Assembly (NCBI GenBank): GCA_030679035.1
Contig: JAUXTH010000006.1
Location: 1-64,000 of the forward strand
Source: Methylobacter sp.
Lineage (GTDB): Bacteria; Pseudomonadota; Gammaproteobacteria; Methylococcales; Methylomonadaceae
Reading direction: 5' to 3'
Length of the DNA stretch: 64,000 bases
Made by a program: the position numbers and the translations under genes. The notes below the pieces were generated by a model. It searched no databases and had not been told where the DNA came from. It saw nothing but the letters and a program-made list of their open reading frames with translations. The first letter of the stretch is position 1, and every line of letters begins with the position of its first letter. Below, piece by piece: positions 1 to 9,010 of this stretch.

Positions 1-141
1 ACGCCAGTTGTGAAGGAAATAAACTACTGCCGCGACTAAAGTCGCGGCTCCAATAACCTGAAATTTAAAATAACCACATTTATACGCAATTGATCAGCCA
101 GTGATTATAAAATCCAAGCTTATTTAAGCGCGATTGCCCTG
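1..141. repeat. Long repeat fragment, inverted partner of 53947-54086
   Basis: Bases 1-141 match the reverse complement of 53947-54086 almost throughout, with only scattered mismatches and one or two small indels by eye. The repeat contains the hairpin GCCGCGACTAAAGTCGCGGC at 29-48. It starts at the window edge, so its true outer end is not visible. A further partial copy of its inner end (TTATTTAAGCGCGATTGCCC) occurs at 54290-54309. No coding content is evident in this stretch. Confidence 0.85.
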
Positions 142-282
142 CCCTGTGAATAGTATTGACTTCGCTGAACAAAGGGTTCAGCATCAGCATAAATAGCTCC
201 AACTATAGAGTTATACTTTAAATAAAAGACGAAACGATCGCCGTTTTTTACGGCCCTATTAATCAGCCAAAAGGACATAAAA

Positions 283-633
283 ATGGTCGCAAATACGATA
301 CAACCAGGACAAGGAGCCCCCATTACCCCGGCATCATCCCAACGGGCGAAAAGCTTGGAAAGTAATGAGCCTGCTATCGAAACCCGATCAGACAACGATC
401 AGGACGACAGCCCAAAAGTTTCCGGTGAAACAGTAAAACTTTCCGATACCTCGGTAAAGTTATCGTCGTCCTCGCCGGTAAAAAGCACTGATAGAGCTGC
501 CCCATTAGAAAATAGACAACAAGCCCAAGAGGCGGTCAAGCAGCTTCTCGCTGACATTCAAAGCAATCCGTCCCAGGCACAAGGCGCTCACAGCAACGTA
601 ACAGAAAACTCTGTAAGATCATTGCTAGGTTAA
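283..633 (+). CDS. Hypothetical protein, Ser-rich, 116 aa
   Basis: I do not recognise this family. The protein is 116 residues, hydrophilic and rich in Ser, Gln and Asp, with no signal peptide or membrane segment. A central stretch (about residues 52-65, VKLSDTSVKLSSSS) resembles the short LS-rich motifs seen in small flagellar-associated proteins, but that is only a resemblance. The C-terminal third is probably helical (QEAVKQLLADIQ). An AGGA ribosome-binding site lies 8-9 bases before the ATG. It sits 18 bases before the MOSC gene and may be co-transcribed with it. It looks real because of the ribosome-binding site, tight spacing and lack of a competing frame. Confidence 0.6.
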   Translation: MVANTIQPGQGAPITPASSQRAKSLESNEPAIETRSDNDQDDSPKVSGETVKLSDTSVKLSSSSPVKSTDRAAPLENRQQAQEAVKQLLADIQSNPSQAQGAHSNVTENSVRSLLG

Positions 634-651
634 CATCGCAGGCCGTTGCCA

Positions 652-1476
652 ATGACAGGCTATATATTAAGCGGCATAGCCGTCTATCCGGTAAAGTCAT
701 TGGCAGGCATTCAAGCAAACAGCTGGCCTGTCACTGAAAAAGGTTTTCAGCACGACAGAAAATGGATGATTATCGACAAAGACCGGCAATTCCTCAGCCA
801 GCGGAAGTTGCCGAAAATGGCTTTAATTAAAACCGCACTGACCGATCAAAACCTGATCCTGTCCGCACCGGGCCTGGAAAATCTATCCCTGCCCCTGGCA
901 CCTGTAGACGGGCAAATCATTAACAGCACCATCTGGCATGACCAGTGCGATGCCCGAAGCGTTTCAACCGAAGCCGACCAATGGCTCAGCGATTTCTTAA
1001 AACTGAATTGCCGATTGGTTTACCAGCCCGACGAGGTCATTCGACCGGTTGATCCTCATTACGGCCAGCCTTCAGACAAGGTCGCATTTTCCGACGGCTT
1101 TCCTTTCCTGATTATTTCAGAAAACTCGCTGGCTGCATTAAACAATGAAATGCAGATGAATTTACCGATGACCCGATTCAGGCCCAATCTGGTTATTTCC
1201 GGTTGCCCCGCCTACGAGGAAGACAGCTGGCGCGAAATCAGCATTGGCGCTATAGATTTCAGACTCCCCAAGCCCTGCTCCCGGTGCTCCATTCCGACAA
1301 TCGATCCTGAAACCGCGCAAACCGGCAAGGAGCCACTGACCACCCTCAACCGCACCCGAAAATGGCAAAATAATGTTTATTTTGGACAAAATGCCCTGCA
1401 TAATCAGTGCGGTCAATTGACTGTCGGCGATGCGGTACACATCAAGTTGACCGGCGCAAAACAACCGCCAATCTAG
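652..1476 (+). CDS. MOSC-domain protein, YcbX-like
   Basis: Probable molybdenum-cofactor-dependent oxidoreductase subunit of the YcbX/MOSC family. The N-terminal MOSC beta-barrel signature is clear (VYPVKSLAGI, then GFQHDRKWMIID at about residues 30-41), and the C-terminal MOSC core has F-RLPKPCSRCSIPTIDP at about 201-217, whose Cys is the conserved residue thought to contact the sulfurated cofactor. Length is normal for the short form without the C-terminal ferredoxin domain. The frame is open from a TTG at 646, but ATG 652 is preferred because the family begins just before the first strand. Known YcbX proteins reduce N-hydroxylated compounds with a partner reductase; the substrate here is unknown. 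No Mo-cofactor gene is adjacent, although moaA lies further along. Confidence 0.88.
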   Translation: MTGYILSGIAVYPVKSLAGIQANSWPVTEKGFQHDRKWMIIDKDRQFLSQRKLPKMALIKTALTDQNLILSAPGLENLSLPLAPVDGQIINSTIWHDQCDARSVSTEADQWLSDFLKLNCRLVYQPDEVIRPVDPHYGQPSDKVAFSDGFPFLIISENSLAALNNEMQMNLPMTRFRPNLVISGCPAYEEDSWREISIGAIDFRLPKPCSRCSIPTIDPETAQTGKEPLTTLNRTRKWQNNVYFGQNALHNQCGQLTVGDAVHIKLTGAKQPPI

Positions 1477-1552
1477 CCTCTCTGGGCGAGCAATCAATCG
1501 CCGTTTATTCACATCGACTTCGCTCAGTGCAAGTAATAAACTTTCCATAACC

Positions 1553-3358
1553 ATGCACAAAGCCCTTTTGCTGATCGTCATCCCGCTACTGTCTTACGGC
1601 TTTTGGCTAAGCGATGAATTTAAAGGCATTGCCGCCGGCGTCTCGATTTTCCTGTTCGGCATGCTGTCCCTGGAGCAGGGCTTTAAAGCCTTTACCGGCG
1701 GCGTACTGGAGCGGATTCTGCAAAAAACCACCGACACCCGCTGGAAAAGCTTCGGCTTCGGCTTCATGTCAGCCACCTTGATGCAGTCCAGCGGCTTGGT
1801 CTCAGTCATCACTATTTCATTCCTGAGCGCCGGCTTGCTTGATTTAGTCGCCGGCATCGGCATTATTTTCGGCTCCAATCTGGGAACGACTACCGGCGCG
1901 TGGCTGATCGCAGGCCTAGGACTCAAAGTCAACATTGCCACCTACGCCATGCCGCTGCTGGTTTTTGGCGTCTTATGCATATTCCAGAACGGCAAGCAGT
2001 TAAAAGGCATCGGCTACATCCTGACCGGACTGGGCTTTTTGCTGCTCGGCATCCACTACATGAAGGAAAGCTTCGAGTACTTTGAAAGCACCATAAACTT
2101 GGCCGGATACGCCATGCCCGGCGTCAAAGGACTGCTGACCTACACCGCCCTAGGGATCATCGCCACCATCATCATGCAGTCCAGCCACGCCACCATGCTG
2201 TTAACCATTACCGCAGTTTCCGTGCATCAAATTACCTATGACAATGCGCTGGCGCTGGTGATCGGCGCCAATATCGGCACAACCGTCACCGCGATCATTG
2301 CCTCTTTCGGCGCCAATATTCAGGGCAAGCGCCTGGCGGGCGCACATCTGCTGATTAACCTGTTTACCGGCATCTTTGTACTACTGTTTATTAAACAATT
2401 CGGCGTCGCTGTTGACATCATCAGCGCAAAGCTGGGTATTGCCGTCTCGGACAATGCGATGAAACTGGCAACCTTTCACAGCCTGTTTAATCTTGCCGGC
2501 ATCATCCTGTTTTTCCCATTAATTAATCAGCAGGTAATGTTGCTTGAGAAAATATTCATAGAAAAACGCCCCGCGATTTTCGAACCGAAATATTTGGACA
2601 TGTCCGCAATGGATTTTCCTGAAACCACCGTAGAATCGGTCAGACTGGAAAGCATTCATTTGTATGAGAACGCCATCCATATCATTTTGCACACCTTTGG
2701 TCTGCATAGATATGATCTTCAAAACCACGACTCACTCCAACAACTCATCGAACAAAATAACGATCCTATTGAATACGATATAGATGCCAGCTATGAAAAG
2801 CGCATAAAAGGACTTTACAGCGCCATAATTGCTTTTATCAGCCAAGCCGGATTCACCTGGGAGATGACCCAATCCTCGAAGCTTTCCTGGCTGCGCGAGG
2901 CCAACAAGCATCTAGTCGAAGCCATTAAAGACACCAAGCACTTGCAAAAAAACTGGATCCGGTTCAGGACATCAAGCAATCAGGCTGCCATCAATGAATA
3001 CAAAAAAATCGCCTATCAAATAGTTCTGCATATCCAGCAGATTGAAAATTTCAGGCATGAAATCGAAGGCAATGAATTACCGCTATTGTCATTGGATGCA
3101 TTAAAAGCGACCATTAAAGAGGACGACATGCTAATGAATCGCGCCATTGAAGCCCTGATCAGGGAACGGAAAATAACCCCTGAAACCGGCTCATCCCTGA
3201 TTAATGACAGTTCCTATATGCGCAGCATTAAAAAGAACCTGCTAAAAGCCGCCGAAACGCTGTTCTTGCACAGCAGCGGTAATGGCGGAGTTGAACAACA
3301 ATTAAGCCTGAATGAAACTGAAATTAATAATGTTGTTCAAACAGTCGATACAAAATAA
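1553..3358 (+). CDS. Na+/phosphate cotransporter family protein with PhoU-like tail
   Basis: Inner-membrane transporter of the Na/Pi cotransporter (NptA/PNaS) family. The first about 330 residues hold two inverted membrane halves, each with the diagnostic QSS motif: MQSSGLVSVIT at about residues 81-91 and MQSSHATMLLT at about 208-218, and each followed by a G-N-GTT motif (GSNLGTTTGAW, GANIGTTVTAI). Residues from about 350 to 560 form a soluble helical region of PhoU type. Total length of 601 aa is typical. The family imports phosphate, or in some bacteria exports it. The gene starts 76 bases after the MOSC gene, and a small coiled-coil protein follows 36 bases later. No other pho genes are visible nearby. 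Confidence 0.92.
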   Translation: MHKALLLIVIPLLSYGFWLSDEFKGIAAGVSIFLFGMLSLEQGFKAFTGGVLERILQKTTDTRWKSFGFGFMSATLMQSSGLVSVITISFLSAGLLDLVAGIGIIFGSNLGTTTGAWLIAGLGLKVNIATYAMPLLVFGVLCIFQNGKQLKGIGYILTGLGFLLLGIHYMKESFEYFESTINLAGYAMPGVKGLLTYTALGIIATIIMQSSHATMLLTITAVSVHQITYDNALALVIGANIGTTVTAIIASFGANIQGKRLAGAHLLINLFTGIFVLLFIKQFGVAVDIISAKLGIAVSDNAMKLATFHSLFNLAGIILFFPLINQQVMLLEKIFIEKRPAIFEPKYLDMSAMDFPETTVESVRLESIHLYENAIHIILHTFGLHRYDLQNHDSLQQLIEQNNDPIEYDIDASYEKRIKGLYSAIIAFISQAGFTWEMTQSSKLSWLREANKHLVEAIKDTKHLQKNWIRFRTSSNQAAINEYKKIAYQIVLHIQQIENFRHEIEGNELPLLSLDALKATIKEDDMLMNRAIEALIRERKITPETGSSLINDSSYMRSIKKNLLKAAETLFLHSSGNGGVEQQLSLNETEINNVVQTVDTK

Positions 3359-3394
3359 CATCATGTAACTGCCACCTAACCCGTCATTCCTGCC

Positions 3395-3652
3395 ATGAAA
3401 ATAGAAAAGCTGCTCCATAAATTACAGGCCTTTTTTGACACCGACAAACACAAAAAAAGGCAACATATCGAGGAGTTAAAAAGAATCCTGCTTAAGCTCA
3501 AGAAAAAAGAGCGAAAAATTGCCCACGCCTTACAGCAGACTGACGACGATTGCTTAATAAAACACTATCAAACTGAATTGGAAATTATCAGGGTACAGCG
3601 GAAAAAGGGTATTGAGGTTTTGCAGTTGCTTAAAGAGCGTAAGAAAACCTGA
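3395..3652 (+). CDS. Small Lys-rich coiled-coil protein, 85 aa
   Basis: Unrecognised 85-residue protein, strongly basic and predicted by its heptad-like Leu/Ile spacing to be almost entirely alpha-helical (residues about 20-80: EELKRILLKLKKKERKIA and onwards). It has no Cys, no signal peptide and no membrane segment. It follows the Na/Pi transporter by 36 bases on the same strand and is probably translated from the same mRNA. The gene ends 17 bases from the stop codon of the convergent large nuclease-STAND gene, with no clear terminator between them. A role linked to the transporter is only inferred from position. Confidence 0.65.
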   Translation: MKIEKLLHKLQAFFDTDKHKKRQHIEELKRILLKLKKKERKIAHALQQTDDDCLIKHYQTELEIIRVQRKKGIEVLQLLKERKKT

Positions 3653-3669
3653 ACTATTACATATTACAC

Positions 3670-6600
3670 CTACTCAAATCGTTCATCTTGCGTTCGGTTA
3701 CGCTGCTCTTCCCTTTGGCGTTCTTGCTTTATTTCTTCTGCAAATACTTTTTCTTCATTATGCGCCCATGTTGAAATTGCCGGGTTCTGGTGTATCTTGA
3801 GTTGCAATATAAGATCTAAACCTCTTTCCATAATGTCCGCTCGCGACCCGCTCCACGAACTAGGTCTAAATGTTCTATTGAATGTATTTAGCACAGCAAT
3901 TACATCAGGCGCATTATTCATTATGATTAAAGATAGCGGCGTCCATTCAAGGCAGTTTTTGTGTTCATTGTGCTGATACCCAACCATAAAAGTCGCTACT
4001 TTTGGGTATCTTTCCGAGGCATTAACTTCGCACCAATCAATGATGACTTTGTCATCTATGTGGGATAACAGTTTAGGGTTATCGTAATTTGTAAATAAGC
4101 CCCCTATTCGAGATTCAATGTCGTCTAAAAAATTATCAAGGAATACTTGGGGTTGTTGTCGGGCAAGATTTTTCAGAAGACACGGGGAATTGATAGGATA
4201 AATCTTATGCTCCGATAGTGCCTTGGCGAGTTTTTTACAAATTACCGTGGCCGAAGTGACAGCTTCTTCTCCCTTTAAACACGCTTCAGCTAGCTGACCT
4301 AGTCTGTAATCCATTTGTTCTGAACGATAATTTTCACAGTCGAAACTGACTTGAATAAGCAACTCCTGTCCCAAGGAAGTTATAACGTTGCTACAGGGGC
4401 GTTTTTCATTTTTGTTCCCATGCAAGCGCATTTGCAGGGTGTCGACAGCAATAGCTAAACCATCGGGCTTTGATGCAATCATTTTCAGCAGATCACATAG
4501 GTTGTCATCGCTGATACTTGTATGTCTTTGACCCCAACCCAAGTAGCGGTACGTCCACACTGGAGCAAGCCCCTTATTAAGCGACTGTTTTAATCTCTCT
4601 ACACCCCGTTCATCAATTTCGACTGCCATTTGTAATTGTGGAAAACAAACGCCCAATATTTCATCCGAAACCGCAGTATTAAGGATTTGCTCAGCCATTT
4701 CTGGGTTAGTTTGCCAAATCGCATTAAGAAAACCAGAAAGAACAATATCTTTTCGTTGACTCGCAGCTACCATCGATAGCTGATTACAGAATTTATCCCA
4801 CATTGCCAAGGGTTCGCAGGCCCCTCCTGCCAAGCCTTTAGTAAAGATAGATAATCCAGGCCCAGTTACATCAACAGTTATCAGTTCGGGCAACAATGTG
4901 TTGAATACGGCTTCATCAGCCCCTACCTCCTGGCCAAGTTGCAGTATTATTTGTTCGATTTGTGCATATTTTGTGTTGTACCCAGTGCTTTCATTTTCGT
5001 TAGTATCTACATCAATCAAATCGAATGAGTGATGAATGTCAGTAAATACGTAAGCTCGCGCTAAGTCCAGTAAATTTGCTGGTTTCAATAAGGCTTCCAG
5101 CTCCTGAAGGCGAGAAAGCAAATCAGGGGGCATTTGCTTGGCATCAAGATCAATAGTCTTATTAACAGCCCTCCAGCCTTCATTCCAAGCTGTTTTTTTG
5201 ATGATTGAATGAGCCATTGTTTCAAGCGCATCAAATGCCCCCGTTTTTGACCAAAGCCCCATAAATTTTTCTGCTAGCAGAATTTTTGCTTTAGCGGCAA
5301 TAGGTTGTTCTGAAACTGCCAGTGCTGTGGATAGATTTATAAACACAATAAACCATTGCTGAACTTCTTCTTCCGTTTCTGGTGAGTAGCCATAGTCTCT
5401 GGAACGCGCCCCAAAATCAAAATTGTAATCACTGCTAAAATGACATGTTTCCAATGCACTACCTAGCAATAGCAGCCCCAGTGCTTGCTCCTGCTCGGAA
5501 TCGGCATGGACTAACCGTTCAATAATACTTAGCCGTTGATTGGCTGAAGCGTATGTTCCAGATCGATATATAAAAAACAATGACTTTAAAAGATGACAAA
5601 TAGAGTTGTGACAAGGGGCATTTAATTTTGCCGTTGTCATTTCAGAAAGGGCAAAACGGCAAAGAATACCTGCGCAACGTTCAAACAATTCCGCTTCATA
5701 GGCTAAAGAACGCAACAAACCAGTAAAATCAATAAAATATGGATTGTCACGCGAAGCAAAGCGCTGTCCGTTCTCGCCATTTGCAGCACGTTCAATCGCT
5801 TCAAGTGTTGCTTTCGGTGCAACGGGGGCAATATTTTTCAATATGACGATGCCCAGGTCATTAAGATTGCTAACATCTTTTAATAAGCCTTGTGCCGATA
5901 GCCAACGTTCTGCAATTACGACGGCTTGTTCACTTTTATGTAGGTAGCTTAGCCGTCTGGAAAACGATCTTAACAGGCGCTCTGAGCCACCTTGTTCAAA
6001 TGCTGTAAGGATATGGTCGAGCGGAATGTTTTCGAGTGCTTTCTGAGCCAATCTATTTGCCAAGGCATGAGGCAATACCGCTCGCCAAACATTTCTTTGC
6101 TGAACCAGATCACGCCGTTTTAACTCCGCCACGTCACGGAATAATGCGTTGACTGTTGTTTCTGCTAATGAAGCCAGCAGCTTTAATTCTCCATCCAAGC
6201 CTTCTGCTGTTTGGCAGTCGAATGAATAAACTAACGCACAAACCTCAGCCAAATTCAGTAAGGTATCGTTAGCGTTATTGCGCTGATGAAAAAGGCGTTT
6301 AAAAATTTCTTCATCGTTTAAAGCGGCTAAAGTTTCGCCTTTAGTAACGGTATTTGCCAGCGCTATGGCTATTCGGGCATTACCGCCGGAAAAATCGGCT
6401 ATGGTACGGGCATCTATCTCGCTAATGTGTTCGAAGCGAATTTGAATTAACTTTTCAACGAGAGCTACCGAGGCTGGCTCCAGTCGAAATACGTCTGTTT
6501 CTTCGGGTTGGTCTTCTCGAACGTCATATTCGACTGTTATGAGACTGGCTAAGCTCCCCGATTTTGTACAAACAGCGGTTAAGCTTTTATGTAATTCCGG

Positions 6601-7497
6601 TGGACAGTTATCAACGGCAAGTATTGCTGGCTTTCTAAGTGCGTATAATCGTTCAGCAAAGGCGACGGGGGCAGGATTAGGGCTATCGCCCATATCGGTA
6701 TAATAAACTTGTGAGCTAGGCAGCGGATTAACACCAATACGTGGGTCAAATAATGCCTGTAGTAGCCGGGTCTTTCCTGTGCCTGAAAGACCTGCCAGCC
6801 GAACCGATGAAGCAGGACGTGATAAAGCACTACGAAGCGCATTAATCCCGTCAACGGCATTCATTCCCTCCAAATTTTTGTTTACGCCGTTGTACAGTCG
6901 AACATCGTCATCCAATAGATATTCTTCATTTGATTCTGCCTTGGGATTTGCCCAATTGCCAAATGGTCGCCAACCTTGAATAGATTGGCCTATTTTGTCT
7001 TTAACCCAAAATAAAAGCGATGGGTGACAGCGTACCCAGGTAGCAACACGGCTACGATCATAAAAATCAAGTTTAAGATTGGACTTATTAGGATTGTCAG
7101 CCAATGCGTCTGACATTGCTTTTTTACGGGCTTGAAGCGGTGAGTCCGATGTCCAACCCTCACTACTGACGATAATGTAAGCACCATTTGTATCAGCTAA
7201 TTCGCATATAGCAGGTCTTAAAATATCTTTTGGCCGCATTTCTTTAAGGATTTCTTTTCGCGGCATGTCGGTTTTTTTAACCTGAAAGCCAGTAAACGAT
7301 CTAGGAACAAATCCGTCAGGATCAACATGCCCGGAAAGTTCGACACGAACGTCAATCCCACCATCCGCTGCCTTTTGGTCACCGCCCCAAGTAATCCCTG
7401 CTTTATCAGGAAAATCAGCTTCGCAAAGTAAACCCACCAACGAGCGTAAATCTTCTTCTCTGAGGTTGCTGATGTCTTCGCCTGTTATTTCGAACAT
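3670..7497 (-). CDS. Nuclease-like / P-loop NTPase (STAND-like) protein, candidate defence effector
   Basis: A 1275-residue protein with three parts. Residues 1-180 look like a PD-(D/E)XK nuclease fold of Mrr type: Asp49 in GGIDVRVEL and Gln72/Lys74 in TGFQVKK give the D...QxK pattern. Residues about 200-400 are a P-loop NTPase: Walker A GLSGTGKT at 236-243, a Walker B-like AILAVDN at 291-297, and a GGNARIAIALA helix near 371-381. The remaining about 850 residues appear all-helical and repeat-like, as in ligand-sensing arms of STAND proteins. This order (effector, STAND switch, sensor repeats) is that of antiviral Avs-type proteins, though I cannot assign it to a named Avs family. It is preceded on the same strand by a HicB-HicA pair (103-base gap). 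No methylase or partner nuclease adjoins it. Defence function is inference; the domain order is seen directly. Confidence 0.8.
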   Translation of the reverse strand: MFEITGEDISNLREEDLRSLVGLLCEADFPDKAGITWGGDQKAADGGIDVRVELSGHVDPDGFVPRSFTGFQVKKTDMPRKEILKEMRPKDILRPAICELADTNGAYIIVSSEGWTSDSPLQARKKAMSDALADNPNKSNLKLDFYDRSRVATWVRCHPSLLFWVKDKIGQSIQGWRPFGNWANPKAESNEEYLLDDDVRLYNGVNKNLEGMNAVDGINALRSALSRPASSVRLAGLSGTGKTRLLQALFDPRIGVNPLPSSQVYYTDMGDSPNPAPVAFAERLYALRKPAILAVDNCPPELHKSLTAVCTKSGSLASLITVEYDVREDQPEETDVFRLEPASVALVEKLIQIRFEHISEIDARTIADFSGGNARIAIALANTVTKGETLAALNDEEIFKRLFHQRNNANDTLLNLAEVCALVYSFDCQTAEGLDGELKLLASLAETTVNALFRDVAELKRRDLVQQRNVWRAVLPHALANRLAQKALENIPLDHILTAFEQGGSERLLRSFSRRLSYLHKSEQAVVIAERWLSAQGLLKDVSNLNDLGIVILKNIAPVAPKATLEAIERAANGENGQRFASRDNPYFIDFTGLLRSLAYEAELFERCAGILCRFALSEMTTAKLNAPCHNSICHLLKSLFFIYRSGTYASANQRLSIIERLVHADSEQEQALGLLLLGSALETCHFSSDYNFDFGARSRDYGYSPETEEEVQQWFIVFINLSTALAVSEQPIAAKAKILLAEKFMGLWSKTGAFDALETMAHSIIKKTAWNEGWRAVNKTIDLDAKQMPPDLLSRLQELEALLKPANLLDLARAYVFTDIHHSFDLIDVDTNENESTGYNTKYAQIEQIILQLGQEVGADEAVFNTLLPELITVDVTGPGLSIFTKGLAGGACEPLAMWDKFCNQLSMVAASQRKDIVLSGFLNAIWQTNPEMAEQILNTAVSDEILGVCFPQLQMAVEIDERGVERLKQSLNKGLAPVWTYRYLGWGQRHTSISDDNLCDLLKMIASKPDGLAIAVDTLQMRLHGNKNEKRPCSNVITSLGQELLIQVSFDCENYRSEQMDYRLGQLAEACLKGEEAVTSATVICKKLAKALSEHKIYPINSPCLLKNLARQQPQVFLDNFLDDIESRIGGLFTNYDNPKLLSHIDDKVIIDWCEVNASERYPKVATFMVGYQHNEHKNCLEWTPLSLIIMNNAPDVIAVLNTFNRTFRPSSWSGSRADIMERGLDLILQLKIHQNPAISTWAHNEEKVFAEEIKQERQREEQRNRTQDERFE

Positions 7498-7600
7498 ATT
7501 GATCTCGTAGAAACTCTATTAAATGCAACAGACGGGCTGTATTTTAGCAATGGCGTCTGTGCTACCAGCGTAGCATTTCCGCTTAAATGAAGATTCAGGC
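7498..7600 (-). other. Leader of the nuclease-STAND gene
   Basis: This 103-base gap separates hicA from the nuclease-STAND gene. It contains a short inverted pair, GCTAC and GTAGC, around 7560-7575, read GCTACcagcGTAGC. The start codon has only a weak upstream purine run (ACGAGATCAAT), so translation may be inefficient. I see no convincing -35/-10 pair and cannot say whether the gene has its own promoter or is read through from hicBA. Confidence 0.3.
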
Positions 7601-7813
7601 CTACAAGTCACTGGGTTTTAGTCCAGTATGCTTAGAAATGCGAGCCAGCATACGAGGGCCTATTTCTTCGCTGTTATGAAAAGCGAATACGAAATCGGGC
7701 CAGCCGGTTCGAGCTAACGTGTGGTGTGATCCTGATTGACGCTTGATTTCCCAGCCGATACTAAGCAGAGCGGCAAGAACGCGTTTGGCCTTTGTTGCAG
7801 GCCACTGACTCAT
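7601..7813 (-). CDS. hicA: HicA-family mRNA interferase toxin
   Basis: A 70-residue double-stranded-RNA-binding-fold toxin of the HicA/YcfA family. The diagnostic region is VLAALLSIGWEIKRQSGSHH followed by TL, with the catalytic His in the GSH motif at about residue 29, and the C-terminal helix RMLARISKHTGLKPSDL. Known HicA proteins bind and cleave mRNA and stop translation until neutralised by HicB. Its ATG overlaps the hicB stop codon (ATGA), so the two are translationally coupled. The order here is antitoxin first, the reverse of the classic hicA-hicB order but common for this short subfamily. The next gene downstream on the same strand is the nuclease-STAND protein. Confidence 0.85.
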   Translation of the reverse strand: MSQWPATKAKRVLAALLSIGWEIKRQSGSHHTLARTGWPDFVFAFHNSEEIGPRMLARISKHTGLKPSDL

Positions 7814-8016
7814 GCAGCAACAAGTTCAATGTTGATTGGCATGGGGCGGCTTTCCCCAGTTTCGATGCGCTCGGCCAGTGTGCGAAGGGCTAGTATTTCG
7901 GCTTTAGCCATTGCCTCGTCAGCGGTGGCGCCATAACATAACGCGCCGGGAATTTCGGGAACCTCTGCCAACCAGCGGCCATCGTCTTCACGCTCATATT
8001 CAATATGAAAATTCAT
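7810..8016 (-). CDS. hicB: HicB-family antitoxin, short form
   Basis: A 67-residue antitoxin with the partial RNase-H-like HicB fold: FHIEYEREDDGRWLAEVPEI then PGALCYGATADEAMAKAEILA. It lacks the C-terminal DNA-binding domain of longer HicB proteins, so autoregulation of the operon by DNA binding would need another factor or does not occur. The frame is open to 8049, but ATG 8016 is chosen because a good GGAG site lies 5 bases upstream and the HicB fold begins at once after it. The stop codon overlaps the hicA start. Confidence 0.87.
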   Translation of the reverse strand: MNFHIEYEREDDGRWLAEVPEIPGALCYGATADEAMAKAEILALRTLAERIETGESRPMPINIELVAA

Positions 8017-8246
8017 GATGTCTCCAGAGATGAAAGTGTGACTGCGCATTCTACACCTGTGGCTGAAACAGGCCTAACTGTTGATCTTAAAAACCCCAAT
8101 TGAAACTTATGGACTTCGGCGCTTATCCATTTGGTGAACATCTAAACAGCGACTGTATTCATATTTTGCGTGTTTTGCATGGTGCAATGAATATTGGAAT
8201 AAACAGCTTTCTAAATAGTCTCTATCGCCCCATCCGCAACTCACCA

Positions 8247-8888
8247 CTACAACCCCATCATCAAACTGCCGCCATGCCTCTTCAGCCATTGCCTGCGACT
8301 TTGATAATCCGGCAAATGTTCGGCGACCAAAGCCCAGAAATGGGCGGAATGGTTCCTGACCTTGATATGGCAAAGCTCATGCACCACGACGTATTCCATG
8401 ACTTCGGGCGGAGCTATGATTAGCAGCCAGTTAATGTTGATGTCGTTATGAATGCCGCAGCTGCCCCATCGGCTTTTTTGGGTTTTGATTTTAATGGTCT
8501 GCGGAAACAGCTGCTTTCTTTCTGCATGCTGCTTGACCATCTGCTCTACCTGAATTTTCGATTCCTTTTTCATCCAGCGGATTAATGCCTCTTTTATCTC
8601 GGCGCTGTGGTCTTTAATCATCAAGGCGTCGGGGACATGAGCAATAAACTCAATAAATTCCTGACTGAATTCTATTTTTATTCTTTTTAATTTTGTGGGT
8701 CGTACCGCCAATTTAAACGATGCGCCTTGGTAAGGGATTTCAGCACCGTGCCCGTAAACAACCGGTGCCAGATTTCTATGCTGCCGGCTTTTGGCGGCAA
8801 TTTTAGCCAAGGCCTGGACTATCCATTGCTGCTTGGACTGGACGAATTGGTGGATTTGATGCTCGGCGACTTTTATCGGCGCGACCAC
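8247..8888 (-). CDS. YgjP-type (DUF45) zinc metallopeptidase, start codon uncertain
   Basis: A member of the M48-like YgjP family with the zinc motif HELCHIKVRNHSAHFW (about residues 169-184 from the GTG at 8888) and the family signature KTQKSRWGSCG before it. The conserved family N-terminus continues upstream in frame for about 30 residues (FSYQIRRSQRATQTRIVVTP at 8961-8902), yet there is no ATG, GTG or TTG before the in-frame TAG at 8987-8985. Translation therefore either begins at the internal GTG at 8888, losing two strands, or uses a rare AUU (8975) or AUC (8981). A repeat cluster lies immediately upstream and may have replaced the original start. Cellular role of YgjP proteins is poorly known. 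Confidence 0.85.
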   Translation of the reverse strand: MVAPIKVAEHQIHQFVQSKQQWIVQALAKIAAKSRQHRNLAPVVYGHGAEIPYQGASFKLAVRPTKLKRIKIEFSQEFIEFIAHVPDALMIKDHSAEIKEALIRWMKKESKIQVEQMVKQHAERKQLFPQTIKIKTQKSRWGSCGIHNDININWLLIIAPPEVMEYVVVHELCHIKVRNHSAHFWALVAEHLPDYQSRRQWLKRHGGSLMMGL

Positions 8889-9010
8889 TTCGACTTTACC
8901 GGGCGTTACAACGATACGAGTCTGCGTGGCCCGCTGACTGCGCCGAATTTGATAGGAAAATGCTGGATTAGAAATGACGATTCTCTATGTTATTTGGGAG
9001 CGATACTGTC

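Noticed and set aside
120-395. 91-residue minus-strand frame overlapping the first gene
   Set aside because: It overlaps the better supported + strand gene at 283-633 and runs into the inverted-repeat fragment; no ribosome-binding site or family resemblance.
8100-8423. + strand frame opposite the end of the YgjP gene
   Set aside because: Largely antisense to the metallopeptidase motif region, with no recognisable domain.
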